DNA of 64,000 nt from JADZEM01 sp046328125 (GTDB lineage: Bacteria; Chloroflexota; UBA6077; JACCZL01), in contig JAXLXF010000009.1 in NCBI GenBank assembly GCA_046328125.1, forward strand, positions 151,125 to 215,124. Reading direction: 5' to 3'. The position numbers and the translations under genes are program-made. The notes under the pieces were generated by a model. It searched no databases, was not told where the DNA came from, and saw nothing but the letters and a program-made list of their open reading frames with translations. Positions 17,554 to 26,585 of the stretch are shown here, in pieces; the stretch's first letter is position 1, and each line of letters starts with the position of its first letter.

Positions 17554-18726
17554 ATGAAGCTCGCGGAACGCATGTCACGCATCGGGACGGAGAGCGCGTT
17601 CGACGTGCTGGCCCGAGCCCGCGCTCTGGAAGCCGAAGGGCGGGAGATCGTCCATCTCCAGATCGGCGAGCCGGACTTCGACACGCCGGCCCACATCACG
17701 GACGCTGCCATTCAGGCGCTGCGCGACGGGTACACCCACTACGTGCCAGCCCTCGGAATCCCGCAGCTGCGGGATGCTATCGCGGAGCACATCGCGACCA
17801 CGCGCGGCATCCCGGTCGAGCGCGGCAACGTCTGCGTCTCGCCGGGCGGCAAGCCAATCATGTTCTGGACGATCATGGCGCTCTGCGAAGAGGGCGACGA
17901 GGTGATCGTGCCGGACCCGAGCTACCCGATCTACGAGTCGATGGCGCGGGTGGTCGGCGCGACGGTGGTGCCGCTGCCGATCCTGGAGTCACGCGGGTTC
18001 ACGTTCGCGCCGGAAGACCTGGCCGCGCGGCTGACGCCGAGGACGAAGCTGGTGGTGCTCAACTCGCCGGCCAATCCGACCGGCGGCTTGTTCGGGAAGA
18101 CGGACATCGAGGCGATCGCGAACATCCTCCGCAACCATGACTGCTACATCCTGTCGGACGAGATCTACTCCAGGATGCTGTACGGCGGCGGTGGCGAGCA
18201 TTACAGCGTGGCCGCCGAGCCGGACATGCTGAACCGGACGATCATCCTGGACGGCTTCTCGAAGACGTACGCGATGACGGGCTGGCGGCTCGGGTACGGC
18301 ATCTACCCGCTCGACCTGATCCCCCACATCGACCGGCTGGCCGTCAACTCGGTCTCCTGCACGAACGCCGCGACGCAGATGGCTGGCGTGGCCGCGTTGA
18401 CCGGGCCACAGGAGTGCGTCACCGAGATGGTGGCGGAGTTCGAGAAGCGGCGCGACTTCATCGTGGACGGCCTGAACGCGATTCCGGGCATCACCTGCCA
18501 GAAGCCACTCGGGGCGTTCTACGTCTTCCCGAACGTGACGGGACTGGGCCTGCCGAGCAAGGTGCTGGCCGACCGCCTCCTGGACGAGGCCGGCGTGGCG
18601 GTGCTGACCGGGACGGCGTTCGGGGAGTACGGCGAGGGGTACTTGCGGCTCTCGTACGCCAACTCGATCCCGAACATCCAGAAGGCGCTGGACCGGATCG
18701 CGGCGCTGGCGAAGACGCTCGCGTAG
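17554..18726 (+). CDS. PLP-dependent aminotransferase, class I/II
   Basis: 390 aa from the ATG at 17554, preceded by GGAAGGGGA. It has fold-type I features: LQIGEPDFDTPAHI near residue 35, NSPANPTGG near 170 (substrate-carboxylate region), YILSDEIYSRM near 200 (Asp binding the pyridine N) and DGFSKTYAMTGWRLGY near 235 with the Schiff-base Lys. The closing motif YLRLSYANS supplies the conserved Arg. It resembles aspartate/alanine-type aminotransferases; the amino donor is not certain. Monocistronic by appearance, ending at a perfect palindrome. Confidence 0.88.
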   Translation: MKLAERMSRIGTESAFDVLARARALEAEGREIVHLQIGEPDFDTPAHITDAAIQALRDGYTHYVPALGIPQLRDAIAEHIATTRGIPVERGNVCVSPGGKPIMFWTIMALCEEGDEVIVPDPSYPIYESMARVVGATVVPLPILESRGFTFAPEDLAARLTPRTKLVVLNSPANPTGGLFGKTDIEAIANILRNHDCYILSDEIYSRMLYGGGGEHYSVAAEPDMLNRTIILDGFSKTYAMTGWRLGYGIYPLDLIPHIDRLAVNSVSCTNAATQMAGVAALTGPQECVTEMVAEFEKRRDFIVDGLNAIPGITCQKPLGAFYVFPNVTGLGLPSKVLADRLLDEAGVAVLTGTAFGEYGEGYLRLSYANSIPNIQKALDRIAALAKTLA

Positions 18727-18756
18727 GAGCTCCCCAGGAGAGCGTGACCGAATTGG

Positions 18757-18784
18757 GGTCCGTGGGTTTCAACCCACGGACCCG
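18757..18784. terminator. Perfect palindrome between convergent genes
   Basis: 28-bp perfect inverted repeat, arms GGGTCCGTGGGTT / AACCCACGGACCC around TC. It lies between the aminotransferase and the SDR stops and so may terminate both. Its core GTGGGTT-TC-AACCCAC is one outer hairpin of the dispersed cloverleaf repeat, suggesting a solo hairpin derivative. Confidence 0.7.
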
Positions 18785-18794
18785 GCAGGCCCGA

Positions 18795-19583
18795 TCACCC
18801 CCTCCAGAGCGTGTACGCCGCGTCCAGCAGCAGCTCGGCGCCGGTCATGTAGCTGCTGGCGTTCGAGGCCAGGAAGACGACCAGATCGCCGACCTCGCTG
18901 GCCTGGGCCGGCTTGCCGCGCAATGGCGGCCACTTCGCCGGTGGCTGGAAGCCGTAGTCCACGCGGTCCAGATTGCGGCGGTAGGTGCGCTCGCCGATGT
19001 TCGTGTTGATGGCGCCGGGCAGGATCGCGTTGACGCGGATCTCCCAGCGCGCCAGCTCCAACGCCGCCATCTTCGTGAACGCGACCACGCCGGCCTTCGA
19101 GGTAGAGTAGGCCGCGTAGCCCGGCAGCGAGAACAGCGTGTTCCCGTTGACGGATGCCGTGGTGATGATCGAGCCGCCGCCAGCAGCCCGCAGGTGCGGG
19201 ATGCTGTGCTTGACCGTCAGGAAGGTGCCGGTCAGGTTCGTCTCGACGGTCGCGTGCCACTCGTCCAGCGTCATCTCGTCGATCGGGGTCTGCATCCCGT
19301 TGATGCCAGCGTTCGCGAACACGATGTGCAGCCCGCCGAGCGTTGTCGCGGCCTGGGTGACAGCCGCGCTGACGGCCTCCTCGTCCGCGACGTCGGCGGT
19401 CAGCGCAATGGCCCGGCCGCCAGCTGCCGTGATCTTCTCGGCGACGGCGTGGGCTGGCTCGGGGCGGATGTCCACCACGGCCACGGCAGCGCCAGCCTCG
19501 GCCAGCGCCAGGCAGGCGGCCTCGCCGATGCCAGAGCCGCCGCCCGTCACGACCGCGACGCGGCCAGTCAAGTTCAGGTCCAT
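18795..19583 (-). CDS. Short-chain dehydrogenase/reductase
   Basis: 262 aa from the ATG at 19583, with GAAAGGAAGC upstream. The Rossmann motif VVTGGGSGIGEA is near residue 12. An acidic residue follows (VAVVDIRPEP), favouring NAD(H). ADVADEEA and FANAGING are present, with the catalytic Ser around TTASVNG and Tyr-Lys in YAAYSTSKAG. It probably oxidises or reduces a sugar or hydroxy acid. A palindromic repeat sits just upstream. Confidence 0.88.
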   Translation of the reverse strand: MDLNLTGRVAVVTGGGSGIGEAACLALAEAGAAVAVVDIRPEPAHAVAEKITAAGGRAIALTADVADEEAVSAAVTQAATTLGGLHIVFANAGINGMQTPIDEMTLDEWHATVETNLTGTFLTVKHSIPHLRAAGGGSIITTASVNGNTLFSLPGYAAYSTSKAGVVAFTKMAALELARWEIRVNAILPGAINTNIGERTYRRNLDRVDYGFQPPAKWPPLRGKPAQASEVGDLVVFLASNASSYMTGAELLLDAAYTLWRG

Positions 19584-19620
19584 CTGGAGCTTCCTTTCGG
19601 GCGGCCCGACGCCACCCCCT

Positions 19621-19726
19621 GGGAGCACGGCCATCCTGGCCGCTCCGTTTTGCGTGACGCCGACGCAATCTCTCTAGGAAATTCTGCAAGGGTCAACGCG
19701 AAAGCGGCCAGGATGGCCGCGCTCCC
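19621..19726. repeat. Inverted repeat, CGGCCATCCTGGCCGC type
   Basis: Arms GGGAGCACGGCCATCCTGGC (19621 on) and its near-complement GCGGCCAGGATGGCCGCGCT (19703 on) are separated by about 60 bp. It lies just upstream of the SDR gene. A hairpin or MITE-like unit of a different family from the others here. Confidence 0.75.
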
Positions 19727-19834
19727 GGGAATCGTTCCGACGGCTGGAGATCGTAGCCCAATCGCCGGATTGTCCGACGGAGGCATACGGATTGCCGCGC
19801 AGCATGGTGAGACCATGTCAGGAGAATGCAGAAG

Positions 19835-20086
19835 ATGGCCGAGTTGAGCACTGCCGAGCGCAACAAGCTGAAGGACGACCAGTTCGCCTACATCGACAGG
19901 GGCGGCGAGCGACACCTGCCGATCCACGACGAGGAGCACGTCCGCAACGCGATCCAGCGGTTCGGGCGGACGAACTTCGAGAGCGGGGCGGCAAAGGAGC
20001 GGGCCGCGAAGGCGATCGTGACGGCGGCCCGCAAGCACGGCGTCGAGGTGGCCGACGACGACGATGTGAGGCGCGCTGCCCGCTAA
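19835..20086 (+). CDS. Small DUF6582-like protein
   Basis: 83 aa from the ATG at 19835, spaced 10 bases from AGGAG; an ATG 9 bases earlier is too close to that site. The pattern LSTAERNKLKDDQFAYID, then RHLPIHDEEHVRNAIQRFG, then AKERAAKAIVTAARKHGVEV is typical of small proteins found in prophages and chromosomes and grouped as DUF6582 (from memory). No catalytic role is known. The 20-residue C terminus is acidic. Confidence 0.65.
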   Translation: MAELSTAERNKLKDDQFAYIDRGGERHLPIHDEEHVRNAIQRFGRTNFESGAAKERAAKAIVTAARKHGVEVADDDDVRRAAR

Positions 20087-20202
20087 CGCCCATACTGCCC
20101 GACGGCATCCGGAGATCGCCGTGGGTTGATCATGGCGCGGCCGGTCACTCGCGCGCTACGCTCAACGGTGCAGCTCGAGCTGCGCACCGGAGACGAGCCG
20201 CT

Positions 20203-20601
20203 ATGCCGTACCTCCATTTCGATCTGCCGGGCCAGTACCCGGCCAAGGTGAAACGCACGCTCGCGGCGCGGCTGGGCGCGCTCTACGCCGAGATCATGCA
20301 GACGAGCCCCGGCATCGTGAAGGTGAGCTTCCGCGAGCTGGGCGCGGACAACCTGTTCCGCTGCGGGGCACCAGACGGCGGCGTCGAGCCAGTCGTGGTC
20401 GGCCAGTGCGACATCCGGCGCGGACGCCCTGCGGAGCAGCGCGCGCTACTCGCGGCGGCTATCGTGTCGGCGTGTGCGGAGAAACTCGGCGTGGAGCCGT
20501 CACACGTCGAGCTTGAGTTTACCCAGCACGCCGGGGACGAGATGTATCGTCGTGGCGCGTTCGCCGGCGACTGGACGGCCGCCGAGTCAGACCGAGCGTA
20601 G
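20203..20601 (+). CDS. Tautomerase-superfamily protein
   Basis: 132 aa. The initiator Met is followed directly by Pro (MPYLHFDLPGQYP), the catalytic N-terminal proline of 4-oxalocrotonate tautomerase-type enzymes. KRTLAARLGALYAEIMQTSP is the usual helix, and VKVSFRELG follows. The length is about twice a single OCT module, suggesting a fused or extended subunit. It likely tautomerises a keto-enol acid; the substrate is unknown. Confidence 0.7.
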   Translation: MPYLHFDLPGQYPAKVKRTLAARLGALYAEIMQTSPGIVKVSFRELGADNLFRCGAPDGGVEPVVVGQCDIRRGRPAEQRALLAAAIVSACAEKLGVEPSHVELEFTQHAGDEMYRRGAFAGDWTAAESDRA

Positions 20602-20621
20602 CGGCTGACGCAGAGTCGGAC

Positions 20622-21134
20622 TCAGCCGCCGCACTCCCCGCACTCGTCGTGGTCGTGGCCACGGATGTCGGCGGGACCTGCTTCGTGGAAGCCGGTCGCG
20701 CCGCCGTTCACTACCGAGACGGCGACCGGGCTGTGCTCCTCGGCGATCACCAGCACCACGTTCCCGACTTTCAGGTCGGCGAGGCTTTGCTCGTCGCCGT
20801 TCTGGGTCCGGATCGTGGTTGAGGCGTCCAGGATGAACGTCTCGGTCTGACCGTCGTCGAACCGGAGCGTGATCGAACGGCCGTCAATGCGCTCCAGGAT
20901 GCCTACCGAGAAGACGTAGTCGCGGGTGTCTCGGACGGTGGGAGCGGGCGGTGGGAGCGGTGAAGCCTGGGCAGGGTCAGCCATTGTGAAGACCGCAAGC
21001 AGCATGGCCACGGCAATCGGACCAAGTACGAGTGGGTGGAGCGTGACGAGCGATGTGGGCCACGGCCGGAGTTGCGCTGGCTGTCGTACGGGGAGGGTGG
21101 GGAGCTGGGTGTGAACGGAGGCTCTCCTGCTCAT
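20622..21134 (-). CDS. Secreted small beta-barrel protein (DUF5666-like)
   Basis: 170 aa from the ATG at 21134. A signal-type hydrophobic segment (LVLGPIAVAMLLAVFTMADP) ends at AQASP. The mature part has FSVGILERIDGRSITLRFDD, then ILDASTTIRTQNGDEQSLAD and LKVGNVVLVIAEEHSPVAV, an OB-like arrangement seen in DUF5666 proteins. The C terminus GHDHDECGECGG could bind metal. Function unknown. Confidence 0.6.
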   Translation of the reverse strand: MSRRASVHTQLPTLPVRQPAQLRPWPTSLVTLHPLVLGPIAVAMLLAVFTMADPAQASPLPPPAPTVRDTRDYVFSVGILERIDGRSITLRFDDGQTETFILDASTTIRTQNGDEQSLADLKVGNVVLVIAEEHSPVAVSVVNGGATGFHEAGPADIRGHDHDECGECGG

Positions 21135-21275
21135 GGCACAGAACGCAGATCGCAGAGTCCGCACCACGCGCGGCCCGCTGGAGCTCCCGCCAGACGCCAT
21201 CCTGTGCGCTGCTGTCATCGAGTAGGACCACAAGCAGCGGACGGAGCGGGTCAGGCGAGGTCAACCAGCAGAAGA

Positions 21276-21319
21276 GCCGTCGTGGTGTGTCTCCAGAGAG
21301 ACGCTCCACGACGGCTCCG
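21276..21319 (-). terminator. Hairpin terminator after the second binding-protein gene
   Basis: Stem GAGCCGTCGTGG / CCACGACGGCTC with an internal GTGTCTC/GAGACGC continuation, about 43 bp beyond the minus-strand stop at 21362. It is followed on that strand by TTCTG. Very stable; U-tract short. Confidence 0.6.
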
Positions 21320-21361
21320 AGCTCCAATTACCAGATGCTGCCGGGCCACCCCGGCGTCGGG

Positions 21362-22858
21362 TCAGCCCTCGACGGCCTTCACCTGCCGGGCCACGGCGTC
21401 GCACTCCTTCTGGAGCGCGGCGGCGATGTCCTTCATCACCGTCTCAGAAGCCTCCTTGTTGACCGTGATCCGGTCCAGGCCCTTGAGCAAGATCTGCTGG
21501 CCGTTCGGCACGAAGACGCGCGCCACGTCCTGTCCGCGCACCAATGCCAGCTGCTTGCCAGCCGTCTGGTAGTTGGGCTTCTTCGAGTAGAAGTCCTGCA
21601 TCGAGGCGCCGTTGATCGCCGACTTGCGGACCGGCATGTAGCCGGTCGCCTGGGACCAGATGGCGGTCTGCTCCGGATTGCTGGCGAACAGGGCGTACTT
21701 GAAAGCCGCGTCCTGCTTCTCCTTCGGCGAGGCGGCCATGATGCCAAGGCCGGCGCCGCCCGTGGGGCAGCCAAACCCGACCGGCCCCTTCGGCAGGAAG
21801 CCAGTCCCGATTGGGAACTTGGCGTTCGCCTCGTGGCCGGTGAGGCCGCCAGTCGAGCCGATCAGCGAGGCCGCGACGCCGCTCCTGAAGTCGTTCGTCT
21901 CGTTCTGCGGCGAGAGCGCCCAGCCGTCCAGGACGGACTGGCGAGCGAACTCGCCGGCGTCTACGGCTGGCTTCTCGGCGATCTTCACCTGGAAGTTCTC
22001 GTCCGAGTAGGCGCCGCCCCAGCCCCAGACGTTGCTCTGGAACGACCAGTCGATGTAGCCGTTCGCGCCCGAGTAGGCGAAGGCGTAGCGGGTCAGGTTG
22101 TTGCCGTCCTTCTTGACCAGCTTCGGCGCCCACTCCTTCATCTCGGCCCAGGTCTCGGGGGCGCGGTCCGGCAGGCCGGCTTCCTTCCAGGCGTCCTTGT
22201 TGTAGTAGAAGAGCGGCGTGCTGCGGGCGAACGGGATCCAGTACGACTGGCCCTTGCGGGTGCCCTCGTTCATGAAGGCGTCCACGTAGTCCGCCTTGTC
22301 GACGTTGTTCGCCTTCAGCGCGGCGTCGATCGGCACGATCGCCTTGTTCAGGTAGAACTTGAACCACCAGACGTCCGAGAGGACCGAGATGTCCGGGGCC
22401 TGCTTCGCCTGGAGCGCGGCGGTCAGCTTCTGGCCGGTCTCCTCGTAGGTGCCCTGGAACTGGTTCTCGACGACGACGTCCTTCTGGCTCTGGTTGAAGC
22501 GGTCCACCAGCTTCTGCTGCTCTTCGCCGAGGTTGGTGGCGAACGAGCTCCAGAGCGTGATCTTCACCTGCGAGCCGGTGGCGGCGACGGTCGGTGGGGC
22601 GGCCTGGGCCGGCTTGGCAGCCTCGGCGGGCTTGGCGGCCTCGGCCGGCTTGGTGGCGGCCGGCGCAGCAGCCGGCGCGGCGGCGGTGGTCGGCTTCGCG
22701 TCGGCGGCCGGCTTGGCAGCTTCGGCCGGCTTCGTCTCGGCCGGCTTGGTCTCGGCGGGCTTGGCGGCCGGCTGCGAGCCTCCGCAGGCGCTGAGCAGTG
22801 CCAGGCCGGCGGTTCCGGCCAGGGCTCCCAACAGATGACGGCGTGTCATTCGACGCAC
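21362..22858 (-). CDS. Sugar ABC transporter substrate-binding lipoprotein
   Basis: 498 aa. N terminus MRRMTRRHLLGALAGTAGLA carries an RR pair and ends in lipobox LLSAC, so it may be a Tat-exported lipoprotein. Residues about 30-90 are an Ala/Pro/Lys/Glu linker (KPAETKPAETKPAEAAKP). The binding-protein fold starts at VKITLWSSFATNLGEEQQ. It belongs with the two permeases immediately upstream on the same strand. It is distinct from the binding protein at 1951-3504, so the ligand probably differs. Confidence 0.92.
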   Translation of the reverse strand: MRRMTRRHLLGALAGTAGLALLSACGGSQPAAKPAETKPAETKPAEAAKPAADAKPTTAAAPAAAPAATKPAEAAKPAEAAKPAQAAPPTVAATGSQVKITLWSSFATNLGEEQQKLVDRFNQSQKDVVVENQFQGTYEETGQKLTAALQAKQAPDISVLSDVWWFKFYLNKAIVPIDAALKANNVDKADYVDAFMNEGTRKGQSYWIPFARSTPLFYYNKDAWKEAGLPDRAPETWAEMKEWAPKLVKKDGNNLTRYAFAYSGANGYIDWSFQSNVWGWGGAYSDENFQVKIAEKPAVDAGEFARQSVLDGWALSPQNETNDFRSGVAASLIGSTGGLTGHEANAKFPIGTGFLPKGPVGFGCPTGGAGLGIMAASPKEKQDAAFKYALFASNPEQTAIWSQATGYMPVRKSAINGASMQDFYSKKPNYQTAGKQLALVRGQDVARVFVPNGQQILLKGLDRITVNKEASETVMKDIAAALQKECDAVARQVKAVEG

Positions 22859-22985
22859 GGTGCGCTCCTCCCAGGATGCTTACGGGCTACGCTACGCGGA
22901 CAGCGACGATACGAGATAGCGCGTCAGGTCACGCGAGACTGACGAGAACGGTGCCCTGAAGTGCCGGGCCGGCTCACCCCCCGGC

Positions 22986-23864
22986 TCACCCCTTAACTGC
23001 GCCGGCCGCGATCCCTTCCACGATGTGACGCTGGGCCCAGAGGAAGACGATCAGGAGCGGCAGGATCACGTAGATCGCGCCGGCCATCACGACGCCCCAT
23101 TGCGTATTCCCTTCCTGATCGAGCAACCGAGAGACGCCGATCGGGAGGGTACGCATATTTTCCGTGTTGGTGATGACGAGCGGCCAGAGGAAGTCGTTCC
23201 AGACGTCCTGGGTCGCCAGCAGGCCGAACGTCACCACGACCGGCAGCGAGAGCGGCAGCATGATCGTCCAGAGCGTCCGCATATGACCGGCGCCGTCCAC
23301 GCGGGCGGCGTCCAGGATCTCGCGGGGGAGCGCCAGGAACGCCTGCCGCATCAGAAACGTGCCGATGGCGGTGGGGATGTGCGGCAGAATGAGCGCGGGG
23401 AAGGTGTTGATCAGGCCCCAGTCCGCGAAGAGCAGGTAGTTGGGGATGACCACCACCTGGGGCGGGATCATCAGCGCCCCGAGGATCAGGGCGAAGATGA
23501 CGGTCTTGAACGGGAAGCGCAGCGCCACCAGCGCGTACGCCGTGGTGGAGGCCATCGTCAGCTTACCGAGGACGCTGACGACGGTGATGACCGTGGTGTT
23601 GAAGTAGTAGAGGCCGAACGGCGCCGAGGCCCAGGCCCGCGGAAAATTGTCGAGTGTCGGCTGGTTCGGAATCCAGGTGGCCGGGATGACGTAGATCTCG
23701 CTGCTCTCCTTGAAGGCCGCCGAGAGCAGCCAGAGCAGCGGCAGCCCCACCACGAACGCCACCACGACCAGGGCGACGTAGCCGGCAACCTTGCTGAGCG
23801 TCAGCCCGGACCCACCACGCCGCCCGGCCGCTCGGGCCTGACCCACTCGTCCGACCGCCGCCAT
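22986..23864 (-). CDS. Sugar ABC transporter permease, MalG/UgpE type
   Basis: 292 aa from the ATG at 23864, which has GGAGGGG 7 bases upstream. The frame is open further up, but that part is a palindromic repeat. N-terminal helix VAGYVALVVVAFVVGLPLLW, then further membrane segments and coupling loop REILDAARVDGAGHMRTLW with IMLPLSLPV. Middle gene of the minus-strand cassette permease-permease-binding protein. Confidence 0.9.
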   Translation of the reverse strand: MAAVGRVGQARAAGRRGGSGLTLSKVAGYVALVVVAFVVGLPLLWLLSAAFKESSEIYVIPATWIPNQPTLDNFPRAWASAPFGLYYFNTTVITVVSVLGKLTMASTTAYALVALRFPFKTVIFALILGALMIPPQVVVIPNYLLFADWGLINTFPALILPHIPTAIGTFLMRQAFLALPREILDAARVDGAGHMRTLWTIMLPLSLPVVVTFGLLATQDVWNDFLWPLVITNTENMRTLPIGVSRLLDQEGNTQWGVVMAGAIYVILPLLIVFLWAQRHIVEGIAAGAVKG

Positions 23865-23886
23865 CAGGCCACCCCTCCGGAGGAAG

Positions 23887-23989
23887 CCCTCACCCCCCAG
23901 CCCCCTCTCCCTGTGCGTGGGAGAGGGGGAGGAAGATGCCGGTACTCCCCCTCTCCCACGGTAGGGAGAGGGAGTAGGGGGGTGAGGGC
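23887..23989. repeat. Long palindrome between the two permease genes
   Basis: Arms CCCTCACCCCCCAGCCCCCT... (23887 on) and its inverse ending at about 23989, each about 45 bp. Same general type as 16797-16904. It lies inside the ABC operon just before the ribosome site of the second permease. Confidence 0.85.
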
Positions 23990-23993
23990 ACAA

Positions 23994-25022
23994 CTAGCCG
24001 GCATAGGTCACCCGCCGTTCGAGGTACCGAATCTGAACCAGCGTGATGACGAACAGCACTACGAACTGGAACACCGACGCGACGCCAGCGTAGCCCGCCT
24101 TGAAGGCGATGAAGCCCTGCTCGTACAGGTAGTAGACCAGGGTGGTGGTGGCGTCCACCGGACCGCCACGCGTCAGGACGTGGACGAGGTCGAACGTCTG
24201 AAAGCTGGCGAGGATGCCGGTCACCAGCAAGAAGAAGGTGATCGGCGCCAGGCCCGGCAGCGTCACGTGGCGAAACCGTCCCCAGGCGTTGGCGCCGTCG
24301 GTGGTAGCAGCCTCGTACAGCTCTTTCGGGATCGCCTGGAGGCCGGCCAGCGCCACGACCATCGTGTAGCCGAGGTTCTTCCAGGTGTAGACGATGATGA
24401 CGGCCGGCATCGCCCAGGTGGTGTCACGCAGCCAGTTGGGCGGGGCCAGTCCGAGCGGCGAGACGAGCGTCCGGATCAGGCCGTAGGTCGGGTCGAAGAT
24501 GTAGACCCAGACCACCGCGATGGCCGCGCCAGAAAGCATGTACGGCGCGAACATGACGCTCCTGGCGGCGTCGCGCCCGGCCAGCCGCTGGTTCAACAGG
24601 AGCGCCAGCCCGAGCCCCACCGCGATGGTCAAGCAGACGCCGCCGACCATCAGCTCGACGGTGTTGACGATGACGTGGTGGAAGTGGGGGTCTTTCAGCA
24701 CCTCGACGTAGTTGTCGAAGCCGACCGGGATCGGGACGGGCGAGAGGAAGTCCCACTCGTGGAAGCTGAGGTAGACGTTGTAGAGCAGCGGGCGATAGTT
24801 GAAAATCCCGAACATGAGCAGGTTCGGGCCGGCCAGCGCGACGAACAGCAGCCAGTCACGCCATTCGCGCTGAAAGCGGCTCCGCGCGGGGGTGCCGGCT
24901 ACCTGGGCCACGGCAGCTTCCGACCCAACGGCGATAGCCGACCAGTCGGCCCCACGCCGAGCGCTCTGCGATTTGTCGAGCTCGCGTTCGCCACGCTTCC
25001 CCCGAGCGGCTGGCACCATCAC
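23994..25022 (-). CDS. Sugar ABC transporter permease, MalF/UgpA type
   Basis: 342 aa. A 50-residue cytoplasmic N terminus precedes the first helix WLLFVALAGPNLLMFGIF. The coupling loop LYEAATTDGANAWGRF with VTLPGLAPITFF lies near residues 225-250. First gene of the second sugar-import cassette. No ATPase gene accompanies it. The start within the basic N terminus is not fixed by a strong ribosome site. Confidence 0.9.
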   Translation of the reverse strand: MMVPAARGKRGERELDKSQSARRGADWSAIAVGSEAAVAQVAGTPARSRFQREWRDWLLFVALAGPNLLMFGIFNYRPLLYNVYLSFHEWDFLSPVPIPVGFDNYVEVLKDPHFHHVIVNTVELMVGGVCLTIAVGLGLALLLNQRLAGRDAARSVMFAPYMLSGAAIAVVWVYIFDPTYGLIRTLVSPLGLAPPNWLRDTTWAMPAVIIVYTWKNLGYTMVVALAGLQAIPKELYEAATTDGANAWGRFRHVTLPGLAPITFFLLVTGILASFQTFDLVHVLTRGGPVDATTTLVYYLYEQGFIAFKAGYAGVASVFQFVVLFVITLVQIRYLERRVTYAG

Positions 25023-25338
25023 GCCGACTGTCCGCGCGGAGGCGCTCAGGCAGCCGGTCGTGGCCCGGCCACGACTGACGCGACACTGCGCCCGCCGGGC
25101 GATGATACCGACCCGATGTTAACGGAGACGCCGCCCGTGTGGACGGCCTGTAAAGTGGAGGTTAGCGCACCGTTAAGTGAAACGCAAGAGGGCGGGCGGA
25201 GCCGCCAGGGCCTGGTGCCCTGCACGATCTTGCGGAACGCCGCATTGTCAGCCGGGTCCACGGCCCGGCGCCACGGCCGGCTCGCCTGCACATTGCACTC
25301 GGATATCCTGAGGGACACACTCCGAGGAGGGAGTCAGG

Positions 25339-26496
25339 ATGGACTTTCAGCTCAGCGAGTACCAGGCCGATCTCGTGGCGGCGACGCGCGAGCTGGCCCG
25401 GCGGCGTTTCGGGCCGACCGGCTACATGCTGGAGGACGACGGCGTCCTGCCGCGCGAGTACCTGACCTTCCTCGCCGAGCAAGGGCTGGCCGGCATCACC
25501 ATCCCGACCGAGGACGGCGGCCAGGGCGGCAAGCTGCTCGACGCCGTGCTGGTCATCGAGACCATCGCCCAGGTCTGCCCCATCGCCGGCGACTGCGTTC
25601 AGGCGCTCAACTTCGGGGCGATCCAGCAGGTCGCCAAGAACGGCTCCCCGGAGCAGAAGGCGAAACATCTTGCTCCGGGCCTGCGCGGCGAGCGCCTGTT
25701 CAGCATCGGCATGACCGAGCCGGAGGCCGGCTCGGCCGTGACCGACCTCAAAACCCGCGCCAGGATCGACGGCGACACGGTGGTGCTGGATGGGCAGAAG
25801 ATCTTCACGACCAACGCCGCCAGTGCCGACGCCTTCGTGGTCTGGTGCCGATTCGGGGAGAGCTCGCGGACGTCCGGCGCGGTGATCGTGGAGCGCGACG
25901 CGCCCGGCCTGACGGTGGACAGCAGCAACCGGTTCATGTCCGGCGAGCGGTACGGGATGCTCTACCTGGAGGGCGCCCGGGTCTCGCGCGAGAACGTGCT
26001 GCTGGACCAGGACGGCTTCCGCAAGATGCTGGCGGTGTTCAACGTCGAGCGGCTCGGGAACGCTTCGCGGTCGCTGGCGCTCGGGCAGGCCGCGTTCGAC
26101 CGGGCGGTCGCGTATGCCAAGGAGCGGCAGCAGTTCGGGCGGCGGCTCTGCGAGTTCCAGGGGCTCCAGTGGCGGTTCGCCGAGATGAAGCTGAAGCTGG
26201 ACTCAGCGCGGCTGCTGCTCTACCGAGCAGCGTCCAACGCAGATGCTGGCCTGCCTTCCGAGCTGGAGACGGCGCTGGCGAAGCTGGCCTGCAACCGCGC
26301 CGGCTTCGAGGTGGCGAACGACGCCCTGCAGGTCTTCGGCGGCTACGGCTACGACCAGGAAGCGGCGGTCAACTACATCTTCCGGCGGACGCGCGGCTGG
26401 ATGATCGCCGGCGGCTCGATCGAGCAGCTGCTGAACCGCGTCGCCAACGACGTCTTCGGCGAGACGTTCTCGCAGCGGGTAGGCGGTAGGCGGTAG
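25339..26496 (+). CDS. Acyl-CoA dehydrogenase family protein
   Basis: 385 aa, FAD-dependent fold. MDFQLSEYQADLVAATRELA opens the N-terminal helical domain. MTEPEAGSAVTDLKTRA near 125 is the conserved flavin/substrate loop, and LQVFGGYGYDQEAAVNYIFR near 335 the FAD-binding helix. GGAGGGAGTCAGG precedes the ATG. The catalytic-base site, usually YEGT in medium-chain enzymes, reads IAGGSIEQ near 359, so the general base may lie elsewhere or the substrate be unusual. It acts on a CoA thioester; chain length is not predictable. Confidence 0.85.
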   Translation: MDFQLSEYQADLVAATRELARRRFGPTGYMLEDDGVLPREYLTFLAEQGLAGITIPTEDGGQGGKLLDAVLVIETIAQVCPIAGDCVQALNFGAIQQVAKNGSPEQKAKHLAPGLRGERLFSIGMTEPEAGSAVTDLKTRARIDGDTVVLDGQKIFTTNAASADAFVVWCRFGESSRTSGAVIVERDAPGLTVDSSNRFMSGERYGMLYLEGARVSRENVLLDQDGFRKMLAVFNVERLGNASRSLALGQAAFDRAVAYAKERQQFGRRLCEFQGLQWRFAEMKLKLDSARLLLYRAASNADAGLPSELETALAKLACNRAGFEVANDALQVFGGYGYDQEAAVNYIFRRTRGWMIAGGSIEQLLNRVANDVFGETFSQRVGGRR

Positions 26497-26546
26497 GCGG
26501 TAGGCGGTGGAGTTTCCGCCTACCGCCCACTGCCTACTGCCTACCC
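26478..26546. repeat. GGCGGTAGGC tandem/inverted repeat
   Basis: About four GCGGTAG units at the 3' end of the acyl-CoA dehydrogenase gene, then CCGCCTACCGCCCACTGCC in the opposite sense. The first units encode the last residues (RVGGRR). Related units occur at 37417-37568 and 46060-46098. Confidence 0.75.
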
Positions 26547-26585
26547 GTGGTACACTGACCAGACTACAGGCTCCTGGCAGGCCCC

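Noticed and set aside
23025..26489. Very long plus-strand frame (about 1150 codons)
   Set aside because: It crosses two permease genes, a palindrome and the acyl-CoA dehydrogenase out of frame; no coherent protein.
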